This document shows, one piece after another, positions 20,908 through 33,420 of a stretch of DNA of 64,000 nt. Below the pieces are notes generated by a model, which saw only the letters and a list, made by a program, of their open reading frames with translations, was not told where the DNA came from and did not search any database. The number at the start of each line of letters is the position of its first letter. The stretch's first letter is position 1. Position numbers and translations under genes: made by a program. This stretch comes from Ganoderma boninense (taxonomy: Eukaryota > Basidiomycota > Agaricomycetes > Polyporales > Polyporaceae): NCBI GenBank assembly GCA_002900995.3, contig CM035310.1:3558096-3622095 (forward strand). Direction: 5' to 3'.

Positions 20908-23900
20908 TAATGATCACGCTGGACGGGAAGGGGGGTTAAGGATAGTTGGGGGCCTCGCGAAGACCGGCTTATAAGAAGCTCGGCTGGACGGGAAGTGGAT
21001 TTCAATCTGAGTGCGTTCTGAGTGCCACCGCGAGGTGTGGGGCGCGGATTGAAATCGCATCGGTAAGAAGCCTTTCTGAGCTGGCATTCGCAACGCCCCG
21101 TCTAGACGCCTGGATGCCCCAGGGGCGCCGGCTGCTGTGGACCCCCTCGGGCTGCGCGCGCGTATCAGCGGGACGGGGCAGCGCGCACGGGCTGAGTGCG
21201 AATCGACGAGTGTTTTTGCGAAGATGGAGGAGGACGAGGTTCGTGCGCTTAGCGCAGCCCCGGCAATTTTTTGTCTGGGCCCCTTCGGGCTCCGACCGAA
21301 CTGTGGCACGGTGCAGAAGACTCGGGGATCTCGCATGTGACGACATTCCGGCGGCTCGGCTTTTGCGCCCACATATCTCGCGCGAGCGATATGCCCGGTA
21401 GGCTGCTGACCATGCCTCACGGAATGACGGAAGCTTCTGTCACCCTGAACTCGACACGCACCTGGGATTCAGTCGAGTTTCGGGCTCGATGCGACAATTT
21501 GGGGCCGGCCGGTGTATCAATGGCACCCGACTTCCTCCAAGCGGACATCAAGGTCCTACGGTGCTTGCAGCACCCGGGCATGATGAAATCGTCGGGTAAG
21601 TCCAGACGATAGACGAGATAGCGAGGAGTCTCACTGTTGTTGCCATGCATGGAGGCGGCCGCGCGCAGTCTTCCGCAGGCCCAAGGGTGGCTCCCGGGCT
21701 TCATGCCACGTTGCTCGTGTGGGGGAGAAGCGCGGACAGCGGCAGACGCCTCCGTCGCCACGCCAAGGAGGTAAAGTTGTGATAGAATCTCCAAGGGTCT
21801 ACGATGCATAGATCGGCCGATTGACCTCTGATAGAGATGCCAGGCCACTCTAGGGACGGAATCCGGATAGAGACGAGTCCTAGAGGGATCTAGATGGGAC
21901 CGTCGGCCACTCCAGGTACTGGCGACGCCGACGCCGCTGCGTAACGCGTCAAAAGTATGAGGGCTGTCCGGAAACTTACGACCATATCGTACTCACAACA
22001 TAAGGACCGCAGTAGGACGGATGAGCAGACCCTAGCACTGGGCCTTGCGCTGGCTCGGTCATTCAGTGGCTGTATCCCCTCACCGGCGTGTTTTCATTGA
22101 AAACCGTGTGGGTGGCAATTGAGTGGAAAAAGGCCCGCAGCGTTTTCGTACATTATTTCCGCGCATGCTAAGGGTCATTTCGGTGCATGCTAAGGGTCGA
22201 CTTCTGTAGATGAATGGCCTAGGGTAAATTCCAGAAGTTTTCAGCACGCACCCTGATAATTTGCGCCCGGCGGACAGTCCGCCCACTACGTAAAACTTGG
22301 CTAAGATTTGTGCGCATGACTGAGGGATGAAAGTAATCATCCCATGTGCAGAGCAGAAGCGACTGTTCTGAATTTGGAAAAGAAATAGGCTTGCAGAGCC
22401 CATCGGTTGTCGGCTGTCGAGGATCCTCACGGGATGCTAGCGGGGTTCGATGACGGGGTGAATGGGCCACTTTCGCCGTTCGTGTTAGGCGCTGTAAGAA
22501 AGGGTTCCATAACCCGCGGGCGCGCCGCACAATCTCCCACTACGCCTCGTGTATCTCCTGTTCCCATTTGAGTAGAGTTGAGACGCGAAGAACCCACAGT
22601 GCTGTACATGCTGAAGGATGAGCCACCATCCTTCCCGTAATCGCATTGCGGCTTACCACACGCAAGGCAGGGAGCGGCCGGTGTTTTCCACTGCTGGAAA
22701 GCTAAGCGTGTAGGTGCGGTTGCGCCCAAGCATTCTATCAACATGTCGTCAGAATTGATCAGTATGTATCAGAACCGAGGGACAAGCCAGCACAACGGCC
22801 CTGGACAGCAAGCATGGGCGGCGCCGGTGCTAGGCACCGCCAACGGTCAGCCTACTTACTCACCGGGTCGGTTGTCCCTCTCCTCGAGGAACGGACAGAC
22901 AAAGGGGTAACGCGGTGGCCGATTGGTGGTCTGGTCAATCACAGAGGCACCACGAAGGCCGTCGCGGCCGGCTCCGATGGTCCATGCTACGCATATGATA
23001 TCGACGTGGGTTCTTTGGGTGTGGCGAAGCACATGCTTGTCGGAGGCCCATGATAACAGCGCTAGTCAAGCTGCTTGACATGATGCGGTTGAAGAGCTAT
23101 GGAAGCATGATAGAAAATCTGTGTGTTGAACGTTGAGCATCCTGCCACACAAGGATCGAAATTGGACTGACCATGGGGGTAGAATTTCAAGGAGTCCGAC
23201 TCGGAAGCTCTGTAGTGAGTTTTACCTACCTGAACTTTGAAAGCTTGACACCTGGAACCCTCCGATGCTAGTCGGCACGGCTGGATAAAGGTAGAATGCA
23301 GCCTGAAAACTAAAGAGAAGTTGGTAGAGCAAGATCGACGTCGACGGTGGTGTCGGGGACTTGGAGTCGGAGAGTCCGAGTCCGAGGCTCGGACTCGGAG
23401 TGCAAATTTCCGCCACGACCCTAACCTCACGTCGGGCGCTAAATCAAAGAGGAGCAGCGCCAAGAATGGCTTTTCAGACGCCCAAGTCTCCATTGTCTCC
23501 CGCTACTTTCTTGGTCTCTAGTAACTTCTTGCTTCATTCTCGCCACCGCCAGTCTGCACATTAAATCCGGTAGTCGACTCATGGCCCGTGGAAAGTGCGC
23601 TTGAGACTTGAGACTTGCTTGCTGGGATCTCAGGGCCCGCGAGGACGACCGGAGGATCGGCGACAACGTGGCGGAGACAGAAGCGTTCCTGGATATGCGT
23701 TCTACCAGACGGCGAGTTCTGCTTTCATTCATTCATACACACCCCTGCCATACGACTAGGTCTGCGCTTAATAAATTCTTATACAACATGAAAGTCCTTT
23801 CTGATGGTGAGTCCTTCAGGACCTGTTTCACACTTCCTTTGCGTGCCTCCTATTCACCTTCGAGTATTCAGACTTCCGCATCCCGTCGGCCGCCTCGAGT

Positions 23901-26900
23901 GTCAATGGCCCCAGCCCGCCAGTCGTGAAGGGGACATGTTAACGCCGTCATGTCCGACGTGTGCATTGTGCTTCCGCTTCTGCGAAGAATCGCGTACCCT
24001 GTCCCTGCCCGTTTCCTTCCCGTGCCCAAGGCGCGCACCATGGGGTGGTCACCGGCCCTACCAACCGCATTTTCCCAGCTCTCTGTGAGTAAGTTTCGCC
24101 GACCTCGAGCAGCTTTCGAATCACGGGTTTGCCGCGAGATGTTTGCGTGCTATGTACTGCGAGCACTCGATGTTCGGCGGCAAGCGCGGTTGCTATACCA
24201 ATAGACTTCGGTGAGCTCTCTCTAACCGCCCACCGCCCCAATCTCCCCGTAATCAGGTTCTGATCATAATCGCTGCCAGACATCTCATGCAGAAGCATGT
24301 CTGACATTTCTGGGTCTGGGGAGTGCACCGTGCCCGTCGGGTTGGCTGACTATGGACGGATGAGCTCTCGACTTTGTCATTGTGGTTCATGTGGTGCTCT
24401 TCTCATGCAGATGACATGGCGGACGCAGGTTTAAAGTCCCGGCGGAAGACATCCCGCAAAAGCAGCAATACGGCTGCTTCACTGCCGCACCCTCAAGTTC
24501 CAGAAGCCGAGGGATGCCGTACGGCGGCGTTTTTGTGAGCCCTTCCTGATCATGGTTGACGAGGGACTGACATCGCATACGATACCCCTCCCACTGCCCT
24601 CTAGCCATTGCGACGTGCCAGGCGGTCAGTACGACAACTCGCTCCTGCGAGCGCCGCAGTTGATGTACACGCATCATGAACTACATAGTCGCGATAGGAC
24701 CTGATGGGCGTTCGCCCGCGAAGCAGCTTCCCCCCGGCGAAATCCCCAGCTAGCCGCGAGATCGGGGGAGTCTCACGCCCGCCTCGGGCCGGTCATCTAC
24801 GGTTGGGCCAATCGCTGCCGTTTGGCTCAATGCCGCTAGTACTGGGCTAAGTACTAGTGCTTCCGCAGTACAGTATGCGCGGATACGGACTTGGCGGCGC
24901 GTTCTCCCGTTCGGACGCTTTAGTCGTCGTCCTTCTGGCGCTTCCCGTTGCAGGCCAATCATCTCTGAGAAGGCCCTAGGTTGCGATCTTCGCACGGCCG
25001 GCGCGGCGGGCGGTCGCGAGATCGTGTGCCCACGCCCGGCGGCGGGCGAGGCTCGCGCACCTGTTTCCTCCCAGTTCCGATTGGTGGGAGGAGGAGGGGT
25101 GGTAGTACGGCCCAGGGGGAGAGTGCCGAGACGTCTCTCGTCATTGACGATTTTGCTTTTATCCATCATGCGCCGCTGTTCATGGTGATCAGGAAGCAGA
25201 TGCACGAACGCGTCGGGGCAGGTCGGAGGTCCCAGGCTGCATGGCCCCGCGCGCGGCCTGGGGGGGCTCGCTCTGGTGCGTGGCATCTTGGCTGCTTAGT
25301 TGGCCTGAACTTAGTGTTGCGATGCCCATATGCAGCTGTTCCGTTGTCCGCGGTACGGCGGCGCGCCCCGGCATGACTTCCTGTCGCCAAGTGCAATCTT
25401 GATCCCCCGACGGCCTGCTGCGACTACTCCCTGGATCGGCATGTTCGGTCGACGGTGTAAGGTAGTCACGGCTCGCCTTGCATTCGACCCCGGGCGGGGG
25501 GGATAATAGTCAAGATGCCGCAAAACCTAGTGCAGGTGCGTTCTCCTATCATGTGTCTCGAGACTCGCTCTTGGGTGCTGTCGCAGTGCTAATGTGGCCC
25601 ATGACGTCGCAGCCAACATCTACAGCGAACACGAAGACTCGGGGACGCCGTTTTCCGGAATACGCGATTGGTCTGTAGCTCGAGTGGTTGGTCCCCTTCT
25701 CATCGGGCATTGCCCACGGGTACACTGCGAGTACGTACCGCAATTCAGTCGAGTGCGCTAGACACGACCTCACATGCACAGCGGACGACAGCCGGCGGGC
25801 GGAGTTTTCCTATCTGCTTAGTCATAGAACTGACCGTTCGTACCTTCATTCCGACGACGTTACTGCGGCAAGCAACCGGCTATTCGACATGCGCCACAAC
25901 CCCCCTGGTAGTAAACAGCACGGCTTTAAGGTGCTAATGTGCAGGAGGAACGTGCGGGAAAAGGACTAATGACTAGCATGACCTCTAGAGTTGATCGGGA
26001 GGCGTAAGTTTCTGATTCGGGAGTGGCTTTGTGGCGTCTCCCCATCATGGTTTCGCGGACTCTGACACGGTCTCCCCGAACTGTGCCACGCTTCTCGAGA
26101 CCCATCGGTGAGGTTATTTCTTGCTTCTTCGCCCTGACCATATTTGTCCTTGCCGTTGTTCAGGTCGGCCTCCCCGGTCACATCCTCCCAGGTTGACGGT
26201 TGACACCGAGGACTTTGGACCGGCCATCAAGCCCTCAAGTCACTCATCTGAGACTTCGATATCGCTTATGCGTTGGCCTGGTTAGAGTCCTTGATGGTGG
26301 TGTTGAGTGCATCGCAAGAGCTGGATTCATTTTATCCCGAAGGATTGACTAGTACTAGCCTCCTCATCAATTAATAGCGCGACAAGGAGTTGGCTGGAGT
26401 TGGCAGAGCCCTCGACCATCGTGAACACGAACACGAGCTCCCACTCCACCAACATGATCCCCGGCCGTCGAGAACCACACGCGTTCCTCCGTCCCACCCT
26501 GTTTTGGGACGTCGCGTTGTTCTATACATGGTACGTTCCCATCTTCTAGAGCCGTGGGGAGCCACCGATCCGCGGTGCCAGTGCGTGTACGTTCTTCTCT
26601 TCGGGGCCGTCGTGCCATGACCACGATGATCACGACTCGCGGCGGCGAGGGGGGAAGCCTGAGCGCACCCCAATCAAGGAACCACAGGCGCGGGGCTTCG
26701 ATCAAGCGTGCGCACGCCCAGCTCCGCAGGCGTTGTATTGGCGTGTGTGAGCCATCCGCGTTCGCCCTTCTTCTTGTTCTTCTCGCCCGTTGGCACAGGG
26801 CGCCTCGTCGGCCGACTTCTTCGCGTGGGCTTCATATAGCGGCATGCCTTGCAACCGTCGTCCTGCTGTTGCGCCCTGTCACTGCCCGCTGTCAAATCCT

Positions 26901-26940
26901 CTCGCCCCCTTCCCCCTTCCCCGAAGAGCGCCCTGGCCCT
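20908..26940. other. Six-kilobase stretch without a recognisable gene
   Basis: Both strands contain only short frames (up to 178 codons, at 24750-25286) lacking domain signatures, splice-consistent extension or codon-like composition. No transposase, reverse transcriptase or terminal repeats were recognised. A short perfect hairpin lies near 23366-23400. The 26400-26940 part probably includes the promoter of the next gene. Confidence 0.45.
23366..23400. repeat. Short GC-rich inverted repeat (hairpin)
   Basis: Arms TCCGAGTCCGAG and CTCGGACTCGGA flank a loop of one to three bases. It sits in a region with no gene. It could simply be a slipped GAGTCC-type simple repeat. Confidence 0.6.
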
Positions 26941-26948
26941 CCTCCGCT

Positions 26949-28509
26949 ATGGCCGACGCTGACCCTTCGTTTCCATTGCCGAGAGCTGAGGTGCGCCCCC
27001 CGACACGCTGTCTCCGATCCGTCCTGGGCATACCCGTATTGACTGACGCTGATATCCGTGCGCGGTCGTGTGTAGCTCATTTCGCTATTCTGGAGTCCCT
27101 CCTTTTTGGCGCTTTTATGGTGCTCTACTTCATCTCGATATGGATTTTGCTGTACCGAGAACAACACCACGGGCACACGCGGCTCAACAAGTGGATGTTC
27201 GCGACGGCGACCACAATGTTCGTTCTTGCCATTGCAGTGAGTGTCCGCCACCGTTGTTTGCATCTAGGGAGAGTGGGGAGGGGGAGAGTTCGTGACATAG
27301 GCCCTGACGGTACGAGCACAGCATCTCTGCTTCGACGTGCAACGAGCAATCGACGGCTTCGTCGCGCACGGAGGAACAAAGACGGGCACGCTCGACTTCT
27401 ATAACGAACTGAGTAATCCGACGCACGTTGGGAAGTCGGTGATCTACATCACGCAGACACTGGTTGGGGACGCCTTCGTAGTGCGTGCATCATCGTCATC
27501 GTCCGTACGAGTACGCTGCGCTCACGAGGGTGCGGGTGCACAGACTTATCGGCTATACATTGTGTTCAACCGAAATCCGTGGATCCTTGTACTACCACTT
27601 GGGCTCCTGGTCGGCACCGGAGGTAGGGATGCGCTCTATGCACTGATTCCTCCGGCTGACTTTTGGTTGACAATCGACCTAGTCGCTGGCTATGGCATCT
27701 GCGTCGTACTCACAACGCTCTCGGGGTCCGACGCAATATTCTCAGGCAACCTTGTTCCCTGGATAACGTCGTTCTTCGCGCTCTCTCTGACCACGAACGT
27801 CATCGCAACCAGTGAGTATTCTTCCATTTGCAGCCGTTTTCACCAGCATCCTCGTGCTCCCGTGTGCGAAGCTCACCGCGTTCCCCCCGCCAGTCCTGAT
27901 CTCAGGCCGCATCATGTGGTCGAACTACAAGGTCAAACGGTATCGCGCGGGATACGCGGCGCTGACGTACTGGGGCGTGATCGAGACCATCGTCCAGTCC
28001 GCAGCCATCTACTCCGCCGCGCTCATCTCGCTGCTCTCGACGTACCTCGCTGGGTCGAACGCGCAGTACATCTGTCTCGACTCGCTCCAGCCCCTTATCG
28101 TAAGTCCCTCCCCTGCGCCGCTGCTATGTCGCTATCCCCAGCGGCGTCGCGTGCGCACTCTATGCTCAGCTAAGATGCTAATGTAGGACGGCCCGCAGGG
28201 CGTGGTGTTCACGCTGATCATCATCCGCGTCGGCCTGAACGAGACCGCGAGCGAGCACTCGAAGGGACACATGGTCTCGGACTCGCGGAGCGCGGCGCCA
28301 CCACACGTACAGCAGTATCCTCTGCGCCCCTCGCCATCAACGTGTCTGTGTCGAGAGAACACGATCGGGCGAGCTTTGAGGGGTTTGACGAGGACCGGAA
28401 GCAGGCTGGCGTCGTGAGCGAGTCCGACGTCGAGAGCGGGAACGGAGAGACCGTTGTTCCCGACTCTTCCTTTCTCCAGCTTGGGGGAAAGCGGACGCGG
28501 TATGAGTAG
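26949..28509 (+). CDS. Seven-helix membrane protein of unknown function (mushroom-type)
   Basis: Start ATG at 26949 in a good context (CCGCTATGG). Exon 1 runs to 27237 with helix 1 (ESLLFGAFMVLYFISIWILL) and helix 2. Exon 2 from 27321 (HLCFDVQRAIDGFV, then the loop ELSNPTHVGKSVIYITQTLV). Exon 3 from about 27543 (TYRLYIVFNRNPWILVLPLG). Exon 4 near 27683-27810 (GNLVPWITSFFALSLTTNVI). Exon 5 near 27895-28100 (ISGRIMWSNYKVKRY, then SAAIYSAALISLLSTYLAG). The last exon starts near 28188 (VVFTLIIIRVGLNETAS). This order is that of a common uncharacterised mushroom membrane family. Near 28326-28331 (GCGCCCCTCGCC) the frame must shift by one base to continue from QQYPLRP into AINVSVSREHD and the natural stop at 28509. 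Otherwise translation ends at 28417. Function is unknown. Confidence 0.82.
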
Positions 28510-28899
28510 AGGGTCCCGCAGCGACGCTTGGGGTTTGAGTGGAGGCCGTGGTGTTTTCGCTTTCGCCGCTGATGGACTATGGTTTGCTTTGGGTGGAGGT
28601 TTTCCGGAGCAAAATTGTGACGCATCCGTCTGTACGATCTGTAAATGTAGCATTAATTACATTGTAGTTGGCATGTCCTTCGTTACCATAAGTTAATAGA
28701 ACACATGAGGACATCCTGTGCTGTTGGAGAAGCTCTGCTACCATACGTTCGATGGTGGAGGTTTCGACCTAGACGCTCCGAACCTACCACACGTGACGAC
28801 GTGTCACAAAAGTACGCGACGCGTCACGGTGCCACGATTCAGTCTGCGTCACGGTCACTGATTTTGAGGCTCGAGGACTTTCGTCTGTCTCCCCTCGCC

Positions 28900-29974
28900 A
28901 TGTCTCAGGAAGACCGCCCATCCAAGCGTCCCCGTACAGCAGAAGCTGACGATGCTGCTCAAATTCCACTCAAGCATCACGAGGAGTTCTGGCTCGACGA
29001 TGGCAGCATCGTCCTCGTCGCTCGGAATGTAGGCTTCCGTGTCTACCGCGGCCTCCTCGTCACCCAGTCCACGGTCTTTGCGGACATGTTCGCCTCTTCT
29101 AGTCCCATTGAGGACAAGATCATCGATGGCTGCCCAGTTGTGCATGTGTCGGACTCACCGGAGGACTTGGCGCACCTCCTACGAGTGCTCTTGCCTACCA
29201 CGCAACGGCGGTGCGTCTCTTGGATTCCCTACCATCGAGCTTTCGTTGCCGTTCTGCAGTTGCTTACCTGGCAATCTCCCCGACAGCTTCCATCCGGAAC
29301 AAGATCCTCCGAAGCGCACCTTCGAAGAGGTGTACGCCGTCATCACTCTGGCGCACAAGTACAACATCGAGGACGTCCAGAGGCAGGCTCTATACTGCCT
29401 GAGGCAATACACATTCAACGACGACTTCGACATATGGCAGGCGAAAGGAACATGCCCTGAGGCGATCAAGGTCGATGGACCCTGTGCTATCGGTGCGGTC
29501 AACATCGCAAGGCTCCTGGACGTGCCGCAGATGCTGCCCATCGCGCTCTACAAGTGCCTCAGCCTCGGGCCCCGCATTATAGACGGGTGGACGCGAAGCG
29601 ATGGATCAGTCGAACACCTGTCTCAAGACGATATCAAACGGTGTATCTCTGCGCTTCAGGAGCTTTCCTCGGACCGTGTCGCCTACACCTATCGGACGTA
29701 CTACGGAGAGGTTAGCGAGGAGTGCAAAAGACACAAGTCCTGCAAAGACGCTCTTCGCGCAATACCTGGCTGCATGATGCAACACGATCCAGATTTTTTC
29801 TCAGATGGGTCCGATGTTATGGAATCTTACATTCCGGTTTTGGTTGATGTCGACTTGTGCGCGTCGTGTGCGCAGGCGGTGAAGGACAGGGAAGCAGAGG
29901 CGCGAAGGATGTTTTGGGACAATCTCCCCTGTACTTTGGACCTCGCAGTCGAGAATTGGGGAAACGGGGTTTGA
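28900..29974 (+). CDS. BTB/POZ-domain protein 1 (subfamily I, intact)
   Basis: Probably a substrate adaptor of a Cul3-type ubiquitin ligase or another protein-interaction scaffold; this is inferred from the BTB fold only. Start ATG 28900, giving MSQEDRPSKRPRT with a basic, possibly nuclear-targeting cluster. The BTB core is FWLDDGSIVLVARNVGFRVY, then GLLVTQSTVFADMF, CPVVHVSDSPEDLAHLLRVL. One intron (29211 to 29259 or 29286, both in phase) separates it from an exon with AVITLAHKYNIEDVQRQAL, GAVNIARLLDVPQMLPIALY and DGSVEHLSQDDIKRCI. The C-terminus has paired Cys (ECKRHKSC; CASC followed 14-15 residues later by FWDNLP). No frameshift is seen. CGTCACGG copies lie 50-80 bp upstream. Tail-to-tail with the DUF6533 gene (150 bp apart). 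Confidence 0.9.
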
Positions 29975-30123
29975 TGGACTCGTAATGAATGATGTCTGCA
30001 CTTCAATATGACCTCATGTAGTCCGCGAAGACTCCGACAAGTGTACGTGCGTATGAGCAGGTGTATATTGAGACAAATCTACACTACATATCTAGGCGAG
30101 CTTCTTGAACTTTTCTCGGCACC

Positions 30124-31913
30124 TCACCCCCTGCTCTGCATCTCATACAGCATGTAGCCTTCTGTGGAACCGGGACCCGGCTCCTTCAATGTCGGTGATG
30201 ACGCCAGTTCGGAGCTGAAATCAGAGGAGCCTCCGGGAGATGCGATCATCGATCCCAGTGAGCCAACGACCCTCGCGAAGGCGATCGTGCCCGTCTGCGA
30301 CATCGAGTTCGAAGTTGTGGTGAGTTGGCTGCCCGACTCGATGCTTTGGTTGACCTCCTGCAAGTCGAGCAAGAACCGCGAGACGAGGATCCCAGTGATG
30401 CTGCTCGGGGGCGATGCCACACGCGTCAGTGGGGAGAGTCGCAGTCGCGAGTCAGGCGGAAGGGCGGGATGGGTGACGTACGGTTCGGTGAACTGCGTGA
30501 GGAAGCTGACCGGGGAATCCGCATGCACCACCTGTTTGGCAGGGGTCCATTAGAGTTCTGCGCTTCGAAGTACAGTATGGATTGGCGGACGTACTGAGAG
30601 CATGGTAAAGGTGAGATGCAACGTATTTAGTATAAGCAGGACCCTGGGTTCCAGCCGTCGGTGCATGCAGACGATGTAGGGGTAAGAGCTGGCAGACCCA
30701 CAAGAAATAAACTGTCCCTGAAAATTGGCATGAACTTGTATGAACTTCGCGGCTTCGCAGGGAACAACGGCAAGAACACTCTTTTTCACTCACCGTCACG
30801 GAGCAAAAGACTGGAGAACGTCTTGCCGAACCCTGCTGTCCTGCGTGCACGAGCGGCTCTGTACGTTGCGGTCCATGTTACTGCGAGCACGAGCGCATCC
30901 GCAGCCATGAGACAGGTGCGCGAGGCGATCGTGACTGTGCGTCGGGTCGGTTAAAGCTCACACGAGGCATGAAGAGCATTTACAACGTACGTCTGAGTCC
31001 AAATGGTCAGCATAGATGAGATCCGATATGAGACCAAGGGAGGGATACCCACTGTTTCGCAAGAGACTCAGACACGGTTAGGTCTCCACCGCATCCGAAG
31101 ACAGGGTCGTTCATGGGGACAAGCCAACGATATTCGGACTGTGTCCCAGAAGGACGTCGACATGTGTTATTCAACTTTAGAGGAATAAATGCGAATGCAC
31201 TTGCATAGTTGACACCGGCAGGGACGAGCGACAGCGACAAGATCGTCGCGAACAGGACCCAGCTCTTGCGGCTCAACGCGTAGGCACGCATGGAAGAGAA
31301 GCCTACGCTTAGGACCGCTGGTCAGAAGCGTCGGCTCGGTGCTGAGCTCGGGAAAGACACATACCGGCCCACACGAAGTACGGCAGCAACCCAATGGCTT
31401 GCGTAAAATAGATATATACTTTGCATCTAGGAGGTTTCAGTTCGGATTGAACCGTAGTTTGAATGTTTAGGTTTCTTACCCCTGTAAGTTATAATGGGCT
31501 ACGAGTGTCAAGACGATGAGACACTAAAGCATACCCTGTCGGACATCGCTGCGAAGTTGCAGGCCCCGACGATCATGTGTGCTAGGTTCAGATACCTGTT
31601 AAGTAGGAACAGGACGGACGCGCCCGTGAAGCGACGTCCCCAGAACAGCTCCACCTCTCGATCGAACGTGATCATGTAATCATAGATGTAGAGTGCTTTT
31701 GAAACGTCGTCAGTATATGTACTTTTGCCGGAGGTCAAGATGCGCCAAGCAACGCACCTACAGTGGCCAGACCGCACTGATTTGCTACAACACTGCAATA
31801 TTACTGGATCAGTTTCTTGCGTGCGGATGACGACGTCGATCTGAAATGCATACGTACGTGCTCTGGAGCGCATCGATGAGCTGGGCCAACTCCGAGTCTG
31901 CAGTTGAAGACAT
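30124..31913 (-). CDS. DUF6533-type membrane protein, copy A
   Basis: Minus-strand multi-exon gene, ATG at 31913 (MSSTADSELAQLIDALQ). The DUF6533 signature is ALYIYDYMITFDREVELFWG followed by ASVLFLLNRYLNL. Next come the membrane segments KVYIYFTQAIGLLPYFVWA, SMRAYALSRKSWVLFATILS, the extracellular-type NDPVFGCGGDL, and VTIASRTCLMAADALVLAVT. The C-terminal tail is hydrophilic (ILVSRFLLDLQEVNQSIESG) and ends at 30124. Two features differ from copy B (37033-38746): a GC-AG intron at 31139-31204 and an extra 58-bp intron at 30644-30701. With those introns removed all exons stay in frame. Function is unknown; the family is confined to fungi and predicted to be seven-helix membrane proteins. It is part of a duplicated BTB/DUF6533/F-box module. 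Confidence 0.85.
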
Positions 31914-32640
31914 CGTTAGCGGTCAGAACGTCTCGAGACGTCGGGCAACTCCTCGCCATGGTAGAACGCCACGGACCTTCATATGCTGGATCGTCGGCCG
32001 CCCTCCGTCCGCATACTATAGCCCGTGTCCAAGCCCCGGGATAAAAGGGGCTAGGCTAGACTTCCTCCCGCGGTGGAGAAGGACTCCGAAACCTTGACGG
32101 CGATAACGACTACTTTGGACAAGAGGAGGTAGGCTCGACGATCTTGAAACGGAAAGCCGTTCAGGCTGTACCGGCGTTCGTACACTTACATCGAGGACGC
32201 CGTACATCGTCGGAGCGGATTCTCCGAGCTTGAAGCGAGCGGTTACCTCTCACAAGTTTCAGGGCGGGATCTGTTTAAGGTACTGAAAAGCGGATTTACT
32301 AGCGGCTGTTGAAGACGTTGAGTAGACAATGCAGCTCGTCTGTTGACAGTACAGACCTCCTGGGAGTCCGCCGATCCCCCGGGCATGATTCTGTTATAGT
32401 CCGTCGGTCCCATGCGGCGATTGTACTGAGTTCTGAACCCCGCCATCGAAAAGTCGAGAAAGTGAGCTTACATCTCCGAACAAGCTCGGAGCCTTCACTT
32501 TCGCCTCCCAAGGATTCGCCGCTACTCACGGGAGAGTTACATAGCTAAACTTGAAGGGCGGGTGCAATTGACAGTGGAGTTCCGCTGCACTCAAGAATTT
32601 GAAAACACCCACTGCGGTCCTGCGTGAGCTTCGACGATGA
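31914..32640. other. Intergenic DNA colinear with the second module copy
   Basis: No gene. The stretch matches 38800-39480 in order: the GGAGAAGGACTC and GATAACGACT blocks near 32080, GAAACGGAAAGCCGT near 32147, GCTGTACC-AGCGTTC near 32165, and a CTCCTGGGAGTC-like block near 32360. This shows that the duplication copied whole DNA segments and not just genes. Confidence 0.7.
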
Positions 32641-33420
32641 TGATAATTTCAGATAGAGCTGCCCTCGTGACCGTTCAGTGTCGCACAATAAAGATATATG
32701 AGGGCGACTCGCACCTCGCATGACGATGCAACTTCCCATTGCCCCGACAGGTACAAACCGGCTCCGCTCGACGACGATGCCGACCCGGAGTTCCGAAGAT
32801 CCTGACCCCGCTTCAAAGCCGCCTTCCAGTTGATCTCCGTCGAGATGGGCTCGCGCCTTGCAATCTGCCCTCGGCATGAAGCTTCAGGCACAGGTCGAGA
32901 ACGTATCTTACCCATCGCGAGGAGCAGAGCGAGCAGCTCGGCGAGGTAAGTAAGCACCTGCGTCCCCCTGCCTTCATCGAGCGCAACGCTCAGGTCCTCC
33001 ATCGTAGAGGGTCGCAAGCGCTTCGATGCAGGGCACGTAGTTGATGGATTGGCTTGCGTGCTAGTCGTCGCGGGCAGCCTGAATGGTGGCTCAGGTATTT
33101 GGGGGACTCGGGGGTAACGAAGAGCTGGGTGAGCAAGGGAAAGTCACCGGTGACGGATAAGAGCGCGATACAAGGTGTGTGGATCCGCGATCGAGGTCGG
33201 AAACAACGGCTCAGGTTACTCAGAGAGAATGTAGACGACCCGCAGGGCTTTCGTACGAGGCATAGCGGTGAGCTCCTCCACCTCAAACTAAGTAGGGTTC
33301 CTTGAAGAAGTGCAGGATAAGTACAGGACAAGCGGAAATTAAAATTGCACGCCACAGCGCGTACCAAAGCCGTGGCTTAAGAGAGAACGAAGCTGACTAA
33401 GGTCTCCAGGTTGCGCTTCC
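32641..33420 (-). pseudogene. F-box/leucine-rich pseudogene, module copy A
   Basis: On the minus strand the blocks MPRTKALRVVYILSE (near 33267-33225), FPLLTQLF, STMEDLSVALDE (near 33005-32970), LTYLAELLALLL and WKAALKRGQDLRNSGS (near 32840-32793) match, in order, the F-box protein at 39599-41457. An in-frame TAA follows YILSE, other frames are needed for later blocks, and the middle (the HFTLSCPMVGL to KVLAFAGKEL part) is deleted. No F-box N-terminus is recognisable in 33400-33800. Clearly a decayed duplicate. Confidence 0.82.

Noticed and set aside
20946..21420. Antiparallel 151- and 168-codon frames upstream of the P450 gene
   Set aside because: No domain or similarity; they lie in the P450 promoter region.
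25660..25745. Possible tRNA (TAGCTCGAGTGGT resembling an A-box)
   Set aside because: No matching B-box or acceptor stem at the right distance.
5911..26940. Search for transposons in the gene-poor stretches
   Set aside because: No reverse transcriptase, integrase, transposase or terminal repeats could be recognised by eye. Absence is not proven.
26990..27074. An 85-bp intron near the start of the seven-helix gene
   Set aside because: GT and AG are present, but the joining phase breaks the helix 1 frame, and the unspliced frame is open.
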